A stretch of DNA of 47,699 bases from JAVVRI01 sp036654795 (GCA_036654795.1 JAVVRI010000003.1:1-47699); one strand, 5' to 3'; positions 32,218-41,402 are shown, numbered from the stretch's first letter. The notes: generated by a model not told the origin, from the sequence alone. A program made the numbers and translations.

Positions 32218-33294
32218 ATGTTGCAGATTGAAAATGATTTAGAAGTAAGCAATATACTGATTAATTGGTATAATGAGAATAAAAGGGAACTTCCATGGCG
32301 AGAGAGCACTGACCCCTATATCATCTGGATTTCCGAAATAATCCTTCAACAAACACGTGTAGCGCAAGGTACGGCGTATTTTTTGCGATTCGTTAATCGC
32401 TTTCCTAATGTGGCCACATTGGCCTTAGCAGAGGAAGGGGAGGTGCTGAAGTTTTGGCAAGGATTAGGTTATTATAGCCGTGCCCGTAATTTGTTAGAAG
32501 CAGCTCGCCGGATCATGGGTTTTTATGGCGGAGTTTTTCCGAAGGAGTATGCCGATGTGTTATCTTTAAAAGGAATTGGTGAATATACGGCAGCGGCAAT
32601 TGTCTCTTTTTCCCGGAATAAGCCGTATCCGGTGGTGGATGGCAATGTGTACAGAGTCCTGTCTCGTCTCTTTGCTGTTGATACACCGATCGACACGGGA
32701 ACGGGGAAGAAACAGTTTGCCGAATTGGCAGGCTTGTTGTTGAATCCACTGCTTGCCGGTTTACATAATCAGGCTATCATGGAGTTTGGCGCTTTGCAAT
32801 GTGTGCCACAACGTCCGGATTGTACGGTTTGTCCGTTTGCCGATCGTTGCGTGGCGTATGCTGATCATGACGTACAATCTTATCCGGTCAAACAGAATAA
32901 GACTAAAACCAGAAATCGTTATTTTTATTATTTCTATATAAGATATGGTGGTAAAACGTATCTTCATCGTCGTGCCGACAAAGACATTTGGGAGGGTTTG
33001 TTTGAATTTCCACTTATTGAGACAGAGCAGCCGATGGATTATGCCCAGTTGCAGGAAACGGATGCCTTTCGCCAACTTTTTGCCGATACCGGTAAAATAG
33101 GTATTTCTGTCCGCCTTTCCGGGGTGAAGCATGTGCTTTCCCATCAGCTACTCTTTGCCGCTTTTTATGAGGTGGAGATCGAGATGGAAGGGGGGCTGCT
33201 TCATAAATATCAGGCTGTACCCTTGGCAGAAGTGTCTCGTTACGCCGTTCCGCGACTTATCCATTTGTTTCTGGAGAAGGAGGGAATAGGCTGA
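32218..33294 (+). CDS. mutY: A/G-specific adenine DNA glycosylase
   Basis: Removes adenine mispaired with 8-oxoguanine or guanine. 358 aa from the chosen ATG. The catalytic glutamate lies in ISEIILQQTR. The helix-hairpin-helix with Gly-rich turn is LKGIGEYTAAAI, followed by the VDGNVYRVLSR aspartate motif. The 4Fe-4S loop shows the pattern C-x6-C-x2-C-x5-C (CVPQRPDCTVCPFADRC). The C-terminal NUDIX-like domain that recognises 8-oxoG spans about residues 230-355. The frame is open to 32164, but that ATG lies in a -7 box. It is followed by an intergenic palindromic array and the uvrD gene. Confidence 0.95.
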   Translation: MLQIENDLEVSNILINWYNENKRELPWRESTDPYIIWISEIILQQTRVAQGTAYFLRFVNRFPNVATLALAEEGEVLKFWQGLGYYSRARNLLEAARRIMGFYGGVFPKEYADVLSLKGIGEYTAAAIVSFSRNKPYPVVDGNVYRVLSRLFAVDTPIDTGTGKKQFAELAGLLLNPLLAGLHNQAIMEFGALQCVPQRPDCTVCPFADRCVAYADHDVQSYPVKQNKTKTRNRYFYYFYIRYGGKTYLHRRADKDIWEGLFEFPLIETEQPMDYAQLQETDAFRQLFADTGKIGISVRLSGVKHVLSHQLLFAAFYEVEIEMEGGLLHKYQAVPLAEVSRYAVPRLIHLFLEKEGIG

Positions 33295-33321
33295 GCAATG
33301 TTTCAGCAATAAATATTTAAG

Positions 33322-33394
33322 CGAAACAAAAGTTTCATGCCGATGAAACAAAAGTTTCACCACTATGAAACTTTAGTTTCATCGGCATGAAACT
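33322..33394. repeat. 22-bp-period palindromic array (TGAAAC family, copy 2)
   Basis: Palindromic units start at 33322, 33344 and 33366, with a partial fourth at 33388. The third has TTTA in place of AAAA. Linkers are TGCCGA, CCACTA and TCGGCA. The first is the reverse complement of the third, so GTTTCATGCCGATGAAAC (33332-33349) forms a perfect 18-bp inverted repeat with 33376-33393. It begins 27 bp after the mutY stop with no separate terminator. Confidence 0.92.
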
Positions 33395-33513
33395 AATATA
33401 TTAGTTACTATTGTTTGCCGCCGTCCGCACGCGTATTGCCATCGGTAAATGGGACGTTTGGGGCGTGGCGATGTAGTTTTCGGCTTCAATAGCGGTGTGA
33501 ACCGGTATTTTTG

Positions 33514-33521
33514 TACCTTTG
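33514..33521 (+). promoter_or_regulatory. -7 box of uvrD
   Basis: TACCTTTG is a consensus -7 element 24 nt upstream of the GTG start codon. Confidence 0.6.
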
Positions 33522-33545
33522 CCCATCAAAATAATGTAATTAACC

Positions 33546-35864
33546 GTGGAAGAATATTTAAATCAACTAAACGATAGCCAGCGAGAGGCTGTCACCTTTT
33601 GCGAAGGTCCTGCGCTGGTTATTGCCGGTGCAGGTTCCGGTAAAACACGTGTGTTGACCTATAAAATAGCCTACCTGCTTAGTCAAGGGTTGCCGCCTTG
33701 GAGCATTTTGGCATTGACCTTTACCAACAAGGCCGCGCGCGAGATGAAGGAGCGTGTGGCGCAGATAACCGGTCGTGAGACGGCTGCCCGTCTTTGGATG
33801 GGTACTTTCCACTCCATTTTTTCGCGCATCCTTCGAAGTGAGGCGGAGCACATCGGCTATCCTTCGAACTTTACTATATACGACTCGGCGGATTCGAAGA
33901 GCCTCCTCAAGACCATCTTGAAGGAGATGCAGCTGGACGAGAAGAGCTATCGTGTCGGGATGGTGCAGAGTCGCATTTCGAACGCTAAAAACTCCCTCAT
34001 CACCCATCGTGCCTATGAGCAGACTAGGGAGTTGGTGGAGGCGGATATGAGTGCCAAAGTGCCGCTCATTAGTGAGATATATCGACGTTATCAGAGCCGC
34101 TGCGAGATGGCGGGGGCGATGGACTTCGACGACCTGCTGCTCCAGACCAATATACTCTTTCGCGACCATCCCGCCGTGCTTGAAAAGTATCGTTCGCATT
34201 TTCGCTATGTGCTGGTGGACGAGTATCAAGATACGAACTTCGCGCAGCACCTGATCGTGCAGCGCCTTTCAGAGGTACATCATCGCATCTGCGTTGTCGG
34301 AGACGATGCGCAAAGCATCTACTCCTTTCGTGGGGCGAACATTGACAACATTCTCAAATTTAAAAGCAACTACCCCGGTTGTCGTGTCTTCAAGTTGGAG
34401 CGTAACTATCGCTCCACGCAAAACATCGTCAATGCCGCCGCCAGCCTGATCAGTAAGAATAGGGAACAGATACAGAAAACGGTCTACTCTGAAAATGAGG
34501 AGGGGAGCCGCCTCGGCGTTCTGGCTTCCTATTCTGATTATGAAGAGGGTTACGCTGTGGCCTCAGGCATCAGCGGTATGAAGGGGCGTGAATATGGTTG
34601 GGCTGACTTTGCCGTCCTCTATCGGACGAACGCCCAGAGCCGCATCCTTGAGGAAGCGCTGCGCAAGCGGGGCATACCTTATAAAATATATGGTGGCCTC
34701 TCCTTCTACCAGCGCAAGGAGATCAAAGACATCATCTCCTACTTCCGCGTCATCACCAATCCGCACGACGAAGAGGCGACGAGGCGCATCATCAATTACC
34801 CGGCCCGTGGCATTGGCGAAACGACGCTCGGTCGGCTAGTCGAAGCCGCTACCCTCCACGAGGTGAGCCTTTGGAAGATACTTTCCGATCTGCAGGCTTA
34901 CGCCCTGCCTGTCAACGGCGGAACGGCTAAGAAGCTGGCAGACTTTCAAGCCCTCATGGCCGACTTTATGGAGCAGAACAAAAAGCTGCCGGCAGACGAA
35001 ATGGCGCTCATCGTGGTCAAACAGACCGGCATCGCCGCCGCCCTGATGCAAGACTCCACGGTAGAGGGCGTCAGCCGACAAGAAAACTTTCAGGAGCTCC
35101 TGAAGGGAATCAACGAGTTTTGCGAGATCAAGCGTGAGGAGGGGAGCGATCAGGTGTCGCTATCCGACTTCCTTTCCGAAGTCTCCCTTTTGACCGATCA
35201 GGACAATGACAAGGACGAGAATGCGGACAAAGTCACCCTGATGACCGTTCATGCCGCCAAAGGATTGGAGTTTATGAATGTGTTTGTGGTTGGTCTGGAG
35301 GAAAACCTCTTCCCCTCCATGATGACCAAGGACAATCCCCGTGCGGTGGAGGAGGAGCGACGCCTCTTTTACGTTGCCATCACTCGCGCGGAGCAAAACT
35401 GCGTTCTTTCTTATGCCAAGTCCCGCTTCCGAAATGGTAAGAGCGATGTATGTTGCCCCAGTCGCTTCCTTTCCGACATTGACGTCCGCTACTTGGACGT
35501 TCCCTCCGATACCCCGGCTGTAGACAGCTTCGATGCCTCCCGCGAGCGCTTTCGTCAGCCCTACGGCTCACCCTTCCGCCAGCCCAAAGTGGCCGAGGAA
35601 AGCTACACCTCGCCAGTAAGCGAAGCCATTCGCCGTCAGTCCCACCTTACTCGGCTGGACAAGGCGATGGCACCCTCTGCTTCCTCCCTCGTGACTAATC
35701 CGGACGGTCTGACGATTGGGGCAAAAGTCAGTCATGATCGCTTCGGCGAAGGCGAACTAATCGCCTTGGAAGGTAGCGGTGTGGACGCGAAGGCCACTGT
35801 CAACTTTACGAACTTTGGTAAACGGCTGTTGCTGCTTAAATATGCGAAATTAACGATGCTTTAG
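33546..35864 (+). CDS. uvrD: UvrD/PcrA-type superfamily 1 DNA helicase
   Basis: 772-aa 3'-5' helicase for excision repair and recombination control. Motifs in order: Q-like LNDSQREAV, Walker A GAGSGKTRVL, Ia TFTNKAAREM, II DEYQDTN, III GDDAQSIYSFRGA, IV RNYRSTQNIV, V MTVHAAKGLEF and VI ERRLFYVAITRA. A C-terminal Tudor-like domain (IGAKVSHDRFGEGELIALEG) matches PcrA proteins that contact RNA polymerase. The start is GTG at 33546; the only nearby ATG is followed directly by a stop codon. The middle of the gene uses visibly more C-ending codons than its neighbours, though I have not computed this. It has its own promoter. Confidence 0.95.
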   Translation: MEEYLNQLNDSQREAVTFCEGPALVIAGAGSGKTRVLTYKIAYLLSQGLPPWSILALTFTNKAAREMKERVAQITGRETAARLWMGTFHSIFSRILRSEAEHIGYPSNFTIYDSADSKSLLKTILKEMQLDEKSYRVGMVQSRISNAKNSLITHRAYEQTRELVEADMSAKVPLISEIYRRYQSRCEMAGAMDFDDLLLQTNILFRDHPAVLEKYRSHFRYVLVDEYQDTNFAQHLIVQRLSEVHHRICVVGDDAQSIYSFRGANIDNILKFKSNYPGCRVFKLERNYRSTQNIVNAAASLISKNREQIQKTVYSENEEGSRLGVLASYSDYEEGYAVASGISGMKGREYGWADFAVLYRTNAQSRILEEALRKRGIPYKIYGGLSFYQRKEIKDIISYFRVITNPHDEEATRRIINYPARGIGETTLGRLVEAATLHEVSLWKILSDLQAYALPVNGGTAKKLADFQALMADFMEQNKKLPADEMALIVVKQTGIAAALMQDSTVEGVSRQENFQELLKGINEFCEIKREEGSDQVSLSDFLSEVSLLTDQDNDKDENADKVTLMTVHAAKGLEFMNVFVVGLEENLFPSMMTKDNPRAVEEERRLFYVAITRAEQNCVLSYAKSRFRNGKSDVCCPSRFLSDIDVRYLDVPSDTPAVDSFDASRERFRQPYGSPFRQPKVAEESYTSPVSEAIRRQSHLTRLDKAMAPSASSLVTNPDGLTIGAKVSHDRFGEGELIALEGSGVDAKATVNFTNFGKRLLLLKYAKLTML

Positions 35865-36013
35865 GTCTCTCAGGCATCTATTTTATCAGTAAAAGCAGAA
35901 ATGATTACGGAACTTTTACTTACTTTGCAAAACGGCAGACGAATCATTTAAAAACAATCCGTATCGTGCCGTTGTTCTTAATTAATAGTATTTATTTAAT
36001 TTTAGTGAAAACA

Positions 36014-36724
36014 ATGGAAACAAAACAAGGAACAGCGCTGGCCGGACTATTGATAGCAGTCGGCTTGATGGTGTTAGGCTTCTCGATGAAGTCTGGTATC
36101 GAAAATTTTAGAGATAAAGAACGTGTTGTATCCGTTAAAGGGCTTGCCGAGATGGAGGTGTCGGCCGACCGCGTAATCTGGCCTTTGATGTACAAAGACA
36201 TCGGCAACGACTTGCCGGAATTATATAATAACATGGAGCGCAAGAACAAGGCCATTGTCTCTTTCCTCAAAAATAACGGTATTGAGGAGAGCGAGATAAC
36301 TGTCTCTGCCCCCGAAATTATAGACATGAAGGCTGAGCGCTATTCGAACGAGAACCCCTCTTATCGCTATAACATCACCTCCGTGCTGACCGTAACCTCG
36401 AATAAGGTGGAGATGATCCGCAAGCTCATGGTCTCGCAAAGCGACTTGTTGAAAGAGGGTATCGCTATTACCGGGGGAGACTATCGTTACTCCACGCAAT
36501 TTCTCTTTACAAAGCTGAACGAGGTGAAGCCTCAGATGATTCAGGAGGCTACCCGCAATGCACGCGCTGCAGCCAAGACGTTTGCTGAAGATTCAGATAG
36601 CGAATTAGGAAAGATCCGTACGGCCAACCAAGGCCAGTTTGCCATTACCGACCGCGACGCGAACACGCCTTACATCAAAAGCATCCGCGTCGTAACGACG
36701 GTAGATTATTACTTGAAAGACTAA
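36014..36724 (+). CDS. SIMPL-domain periplasmic/membrane-anchored protein
   Basis: 236-aa protein with an N-terminal membrane segment (residues 6-26) and one SIMPL (DUF541) domain from about residue 38: VVSVKGLAEMEVSADRVIW, then ITVSAPEIIDMKAERY, then ATRNARAAAKTFAEDS. The domain is widespread, often periplasmic and oligomeric (the BP26/YggE type), with loosely defined stress or envelope roles. The start at ATG 36014 is preferred over a GTG at 35966 because it gives the compact anchor. It is followed after 16 bp by nfo, so the two are probably co-transcribed. The reason for pairing a membrane protein with a DNA-repair enzyme is not clear. Confidence 0.87.
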   Translation: METKQGTALAGLLIAVGLMVLGFSMKSGIENFRDKERVVSVKGLAEMEVSADRVIWPLMYKDIGNDLPELYNNMERKNKAIVSFLKNNGIEESEITVSAPEIIDMKAERYSNENPSYRYNITSVLTVTSNKVEMIRKLMVSQSDLLKEGIAITGGDYRYSTQFLFTKLNEVKPQMIQEATRNARAAAKTFAEDSDSELGKIRTANQGQFAITDRDANTPYIKSIRVVTTVDYYLKD

Positions 36725-36740
36725 TTTAAACCAAAGAAGA

Positions 36741-37577
36741 ATGAAGTATATCGGTGCACATGTATCAGCTTCGGGCGGCGTAGAAAATGCGCCGCTCAAT
36801 GCTCATGCGATTGGTGCAAAGGCTTTCGCCCTTTTCACTAGAAACCAGCGGCAGTGGAACTCCGCGCCGCTTTCCGCGGCAAGCATCTCTCTTTTTAAAG
36901 AACGTTGTCAGGCATACGGCTACGAGCCGAAACATATCTTACCACACGACAGCTACCTGATCAATCTAGGCCATCCCGAAGCGGACGGTCTGGAAAAGTC
37001 GCGTCTTTCCTTTTTGGACGAGATGCAGCGTTGCGAGCAGTTAGGGCTAGATAGGCTGAACTTCCATCCCGGCAGCCATCTGAAGGCAATATCGGTTGAC
37101 GAATGTCTTGCCCGCATTGCCGAATCTATTAACTGGACGCTTGACCGTACGGCAGGCGTTACGGCTGTCATCGAGAATACAGCCGGACAGGGCACAAATC
37201 TGGGCTATACGTTCGAGCAATTGGCCTACATTATTGACCGGGTAGAGGACAAGACTCGGGTGGGTATCTGCATTGACACGGCGCATACGCTGGCTTCTGG
37301 TTATGACATCCGGACGGAAGCCGGTTTTACCGACACCTTCCGCCGTTTCGACGAGATCATTGGCTTCTCCTATCTGAAGGGTATGCATATCAACGATTCT
37401 AAAAAGGATCTGGCTTCGAAGGTAGACCGACACGACAGCATTGGCAAAGGAGTGATGGGGTTGGTTACTTTTCGTATGTTGATGGAAGATCCTCGTTTCG
37501 ACGATATGCCTTTGATTCTGGAAACTCCGGACGAGTCCATTTGGGCGGAGGAGATAGCTTACTTGTATGCGTTGTGA
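36741..37577 (+). CDS. nfo: Deoxyribonuclease IV (AP endonuclease IV)
   Basis: 278-aa zinc-dependent AP endonuclease that cuts 5' to abasic sites in base-excision repair, completing repair started by glycosylases such as MutY. Tri-zinc ligands and signatures are visible: GAHVSASGG at the start, NFHPGSH, VIENTAGQG, ICIDTAHTLASGYD, HINDSK, DRHDSIGKG and LETPDE near the end. Length is typical (about 280). It lies 16 bp after the SIMPL gene. Downstream is an unusual interlocked set of inverted repeats (37591-37660) rather than a simple terminator. Confidence 0.96.
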   Translation: MKYIGAHVSASGGVENAPLNAHAIGAKAFALFTRNQRQWNSAPLSAASISLFKERCQAYGYEPKHILPHDSYLINLGHPEADGLEKSRLSFLDEMQRCEQLGLDRLNFHPGSHLKAISVDECLARIAESINWTLDRTAGVTAVIENTAGQGTNLGYTFEQLAYIIDRVEDKTRVGICIDTAHTLASGYDIRTEAGFTDTFRRFDEIIGFSYLKGMHINDSKKDLASKVDRHDSIGKGVMGLVTFRMLMEDPRFDDMPLILETPDESIWAEEIAYLYAL

Positions 37578-37590
37578 ACCATTAAATAAA

Positions 37591-37660
37591 AAGGGGCAGA
37601 CTTTCACAAGCCACCCCTTCTACATTTAACCAAAACCTTAACTATGAAAGTCCAAATGTA
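37591..37660. other. Interlocked inverted repeats, candidate structured RNA
   Basis: Three inverted repeats interleave: AAGGGG/CCCCTT (37591-37596 and 37614-37619), GACTTTCA/TGAAAGTC (37599-37606 and 37645-37652) and TACATTT/AAATGTA (37621-37627 and 37654-37660). The middle pair joins the loop of hairpin 1 to the loop of hairpin 3, as in a kissing-loop complex. A five-codon mini-ORF (MKVQM) also lies at 37644-37661. I know of no named family with this layout. Confidence 0.4.
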
Positions 37661-37802
37661 AAAGTATTATTTTGCTTTCGCAAACAAATTGAATAGATAT
37701 TTTTATATATTTATCCAATTTATGTTAGTCGGTGCATAATTGCTCATTAGATGGGGGCTGATCGTATAAAAAGAATGATCCTAACAACTTAAAGACATAT
37801 TT

Positions 37803-39215
37803 ATGTTTATATTAATGCCTGTAATCTTTGTTCTCGGAATCCTAGCAATCGCTATGGAGGATAAGATAAAGATCAATAAAGCCGCCGTAGCCTTGTTTAT
37901 GGCTATTTCTTTGTGGATGATCCTTATGTTCGATGCTTACAATATCTTTGTCGAGCGGGACAGTCCTCTTTTTAAACAGTTCCTAACCCAAAACCCGGAG
38001 ATGCTGAATCTATCGGTGAATGACCAGTTTGTAAACTTTATAACGAACCGTTCCATTATCTATCATTTGGGTAATGTGGCGGAGACGCTTTTCTTCGTTA
38101 TGTGTTCCATGTTGATTGTGGACATTGTGGATAAGCATGGTGGGTTCCGTTCCGTGACCGGATATATCCGCACGCCTAACAAACGGAAACTGTTGTGGTA
38201 TATTAGTTTTGCTTCTTTCTTCTTCTCCGCTTTGCTGGATAACCTAGCTGCTGCTATTGTGATTATGGCTGTGCTTCGCAAGTTGGTGCCCGACAGGACA
38301 GACCGGTTGAAGTATGCTTGTATGGTGATTATTGCTGCCAATGCCGGAGGTTCTTGGTCTCCGATTGGTGACGTGACGACCATCTTGCTCTGGGTTGGTA
38401 AGAACATTTCCGCTATGCACCAGATATCGCACGTCTTTATTCCGGCCCTAGTCAATATGCTTGTGCCGCTTTCTATTGCTCATTTCTGGTTGTTTAAGAA
38501 GGGTGCTACGCTGCGTTTGCAAAGCGAAGAGGAGCAGGCGGATGAGTACGTACCGGAAATACCGAACCGCTCGCGCCGTATTATCTTTATTATCGGGGTA
38601 CTTTCGCTGGCAATGGTGCCTGCGTTCCAAATGTTGACGGAGCTTCCTCCTTTCCTCGGCGTCTTGTTGGGTTTGGTGATCCTTTGGGTCTATACTGACC
38701 TTATGTATAGCAAGTTGCACATGATGAAGGAGTCCGATAAGCTGCGTATAGCAGAACTGCTTCCAAATATCGACCTTTCTACAATCTTCTTTTTCCTCGG
38801 TATCCTGATGTCGGTAGGTGCGTTGGAGACCTCCGGTCAGTTGGGGCTGATGTCTAATTATCTCGACTCTACGGTGCATGAGCCGTACGTGATTGCGTTT
38901 GTAATTGGCATTCTGTCGTCCTGCGTGGACAACGTGGCTTTGGTGGCAGCTACGATGGGTATGTATCCCATTGTGCAGCATGCAGCTGACATTACGCCAT
39001 ACGCCGCCCATTTTGTGTCAGACGGTGCCTTTTGGACGTTTCTCGCCTACTGTGCTGTGACGGGTGGTAGCATCTTGATTATCGGTTCGGCAACGGGCGT
39101 TACTGTGATGGGGTTGGAAAAGATAAGCTTTATGTACTATCTGAAACGCTTTAGCCTTTTGTCGCTGATCGGATACTTATGCGGTGCGGGCGTTTATTTG
39201 TTGATGTTTGTTTAA
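37803..39215 (+). CDS. nhaD: NhaD-type Na+/H+ antiporter
   Basis: 470-aa inner-membrane protein with about twelve hydrophobic segments, of the ion-transporter (ArsB/NhaD) superfamily. Two inverted repeats carry the ion-site motifs: SALLDNLAAAIVIMAVLRKL with GGSWSPIGDVTTILLW in the first half, and SSCVDNVALVAATMG with TGGSILIIGSATG in the second. NhaD antiporters expel sodium or lithium in exchange for protons. The 225-bp upstream region has no clear -7 consensus. It heads a tight three-gene unit with a C69 peptidase (12 bp) and a small barrel protein (18 bp). Confidence 0.92.
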   Translation: MFILMPVIFVLGILAIAMEDKIKINKAAVALFMAISLWMILMFDAYNIFVERDSPLFKQFLTQNPEMLNLSVNDQFVNFITNRSIIYHLGNVAETLFFVMCSMLIVDIVDKHGGFRSVTGYIRTPNKRKLLWYISFASFFFSALLDNLAAAIVIMAVLRKLVPDRTDRLKYACMVIIAANAGGSWSPIGDVTTILLWVGKNISAMHQISHVFIPALVNMLVPLSIAHFWLFKKGATLRLQSEEEQADEYVPEIPNRSRRIIFIIGVLSLAMVPAFQMLTELPPFLGVLLGLVILWVYTDLMYSKLHMMKESDKLRIAELLPNIDLSTIFFFLGILMSVGALETSGQLGLMSNYLDSTVHEPYVIAFVIGILSSCVDNVALVAATMGMYPIVQHAADITPYAAHFVSDGAFWTFLAYCAVTGGSILIIGSATGVTVMGLEKISFMYYLKRFSLLSLIGYLCGAGVYLLMFV

Positions 39216-39227
39216 AACTACTTATAT

Positions 39228-40871
39228 ATGAAAAGAAATTGGATTATAATGGCGACTTGTGTCGCCTTGCTTTCCGGAATGGAAGCGATTGCGTGTACAG
39301 GCTTTCTGGTTGGTCGGAAGGCTTCGACGGACGGATCGGTCATGATTAGTTATGCGGCCGATTCGCACACGCTCTATGGTGAGTTATATCGCTGGCCGGC
39401 AGCTACGTGGCCTAAAGGGGCAATGCTGGATATAAAGGAATGGGACACGGGTCGCCCGCTGGGACAGATCCCGCAGGTAGCTCAGACCTATTCCGTAGTG
39501 GGTAACATGAATGAGCACCAAGTGGCAGTTACAGAGAGTACCTTTGGCGGCCGTCCGGAGTTGGTGGATACGACCGGCATTATGGATTATGGCAGCCTGA
39601 TATACATCTCCCTGCAACGCTCGAAGTCTGCTCGCGAAGCCATTCAGGTGATCACTACGCTGGTTAAAGAGCATGGCTATCACAGTGGTGGCGAGTCGTT
39701 CTCAATAGCAGATAAGAATGAGGCCTGGATACTAGAAATGGTAGGCAAAGGTGTGGGCAACAAGGGTGCTGTTTGGGTAGCTATCCGCATCCCGGACGAT
39801 TGCATCTCGGCGCACGCCAACCAGTCGCGCATCCAGCAGATACCGTTCGACGACAAAGAAAATTGCCTTTATGCACCGGATGTTGTTTCCTTTGCCCGTC
39901 AGAAGGGATACTTCAGCGGGAAAGACAAGGACTTCAGCTTTGCAGCTGCCTATTGTCCGTACGATTTTAGTTCACTGCGTGGTTGCGAAGCCCGTGTGTG
40001 GTCTTTCTTTCGCAAGTATGACAAGACGATGGATCAGTATGCTGACTTCATCAAGGGGGATGCCACTCGGCAACCGATGCCTCTCTATATAAAGCCAGAT
40101 CGTTTATTGTCTGTGCAGGATGTGCAGAACGGCATGCGCGACCATTACGAAGGCACTGATCTTTGCATGACGAACGATGCCGGAGCGGGTGCATACAAAG
40201 TGCCTTACCGTTGGCGTCCGATGACCTTTAAGGTGGATGGTCAGGTATATACGAATGAACGTGCCATTGCGACGCAGCAGAGTGGCTTTGTAATCGTTCC
40301 GCAGATGCGTAACTGGTTGCCGGATGCTGTAGGAGGTGTGTTGTGGTTTGCCGTCGACGATGCGGACATGGCTGTCTTTACCCCCATCTATTGCTCTGTT
40401 ACGGAGGTGCCCGAATGTTATCGGGTTGGGAATGGAGACATGATGCACTTCTCTTGGACTTCTGCTTTCTGGATTCATAACTGGGTGGCCAATATGGCCT
40501 ATAGTAAGTATAGCTTCCTGATTGCCGACATCCGCCCTGTTCAACAAGAGTTGGAGTATGGCTTTCGTGACATGCTACCTGCCATTGATAAGGCGGCTGC
40601 GGAGATGTATGCCAAGAATCCGGCTGAGGCGGTGAAGTTCCTTACTTGGTATAGCACCACAAATGCTGACAGCGCCACCGAGCGTTGGAAGAAGTTGGGC
40701 GAATATCTGTTGGTTAAGTATATTGATGGTAATGTAAAGAAGGAGGAAAACGGTGCGTTCAAGCAAAACGGTTACGGCCTGTCGGCTTCGCCTAACTTCC
40801 CGGGATATGATGAAGAATACTATCGCGGCGTAGTGAAAAGTGCCGGCGAACGATTGAAAGTGAAACATTAA
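39228..40871 (+). CDS. Secreted C69-family dipeptidase
   Basis: 547-aa N-terminal-nucleophile hydrolase related to PepD dipeptidases of lactic bacteria. The signal peptide ends AIA directly before Cys23 (CTGFLVGRKAS), so signal-peptidase cleavage alone would expose the catalytic cysteine as the mature N-terminus. Other family motifs are SYAADSHTLYGE, VTESTFGGRPEL and ESFSIADKNEAWILE. The enzyme should cut dipeptides or peptide N-termini in the periplasm or outside. Close spacing after nhaD and before an outer-membrane protein suggests an envelope operon, although a link to sodium transport is not obvious. Confidence 0.9.
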   Translation: MKRNWIIMATCVALLSGMEAIACTGFLVGRKASTDGSVMISYAADSHTLYGELYRWPAATWPKGAMLDIKEWDTGRPLGQIPQVAQTYSVVGNMNEHQVAVTESTFGGRPELVDTTGIMDYGSLIYISLQRSKSAREAIQVITTLVKEHGYHSGGESFSIADKNEAWILEMVGKGVGNKGAVWVAIRIPDDCISAHANQSRIQQIPFDDKENCLYAPDVVSFARQKGYFSGKDKDFSFAAAYCPYDFSSLRGCEARVWSFFRKYDKTMDQYADFIKGDATRQPMPLYIKPDRLLSVQDVQNGMRDHYEGTDLCMTNDAGAGAYKVPYRWRPMTFKVDGQVYTNERAIATQQSGFVIVPQMRNWLPDAVGGVLWFAVDDADMAVFTPIYCSVTEVPECYRVGNGDMMHFSWTSAFWIHNWVANMAYSKYSFLIADIRPVQQELEYGFRDMLPAIDKAAAEMYAKNPAEAVKFLTWYSTTNADSATERWKKLGEYLLVKYIDGNVKKEENGAFKQNGYGLSASPNFPGYDEEYYRGVVKSAGERLKVKH

Positions 40872-40889
40872 ACATTAAAAATTAGAGAG

Positions 40890-41387
40890 ATGAAAAGAGT
40901 ATTTATGCTTTTATTGCTGGCTGTTATCAGCCTGGGTGCTTCGGCACAAACGCAACAAGGAAAATCGTCTTTGGGCTTGAACATCGGTCACGCATTCGAT
41001 GTGGGTAGTGCGACCTTTGGGTTGGATTACCGTTACAACGTTACGGACGCAGTGCGCTTAGCACCTTCCATCACCTATATGGTGAATGATAATGGGTTTC
41101 ACGTCTTTGCTGTCGACATGAACGCCCATTACGTTGTTAAGCTGAGTGAGATGTTTGGCTTCTATCCTTTGGCCGGTCTGAGTTTGTCTTTCTGGAATTT
41201 TGACGATCCCGATCCCGATCTCGATTCTAATGCTTCTGGTTCGCTTACCCGTTTTGGTGTTAACCTTGGATTGGGTGCGGAAGTGTATGCCAGCGCCCAC
41301 ATCACTGTAGGAGTGGAGGCAAAGTATAACATCGTCAAGGATCTCGATCAAGCAATGCTTGCTGTGAGGGTTGGATATAATTTCTAA
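40890..41387 (+). CDS. Small outer-membrane beta-barrel protein
   Basis: 165-aa protein with a signal peptide (residues 1-20, ending GASAQ). The mature chain shows about eight alternating amphipathic strands (SLGLNIGHAFDVGSATFGLD, then MNAHYVVKL, then FGVNLGLGAEVYASA) and ends in an aromatic (VGYNF), as expected for a BAM-inserted eight-strand barrel of the OmpA/OmpX size class. An acidic loop (DDPDPDLDSN) is predicted outside. Its function is unknown. It is the last gene of the nhaD unit and is followed by a strong terminator. Confidence 0.85.
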   Translation: MKRVFMLLLLAVISLGASAQTQQGKSSLGLNIGHAFDVGSATFGLDYRYNVTDAVRLAPSITYMVNDNGFHVFAVDMNAHYVVKLSEMFGFYPLAGLSLSFWNFDDPDPDLDSNASGSLTRFGVNLGLGAEVYASAHITVGVEAKYNIVKDLDQAMLAVRVGYNF

Positions 41388-41402
41388 ATCACCCTGTTTT
41401 AT

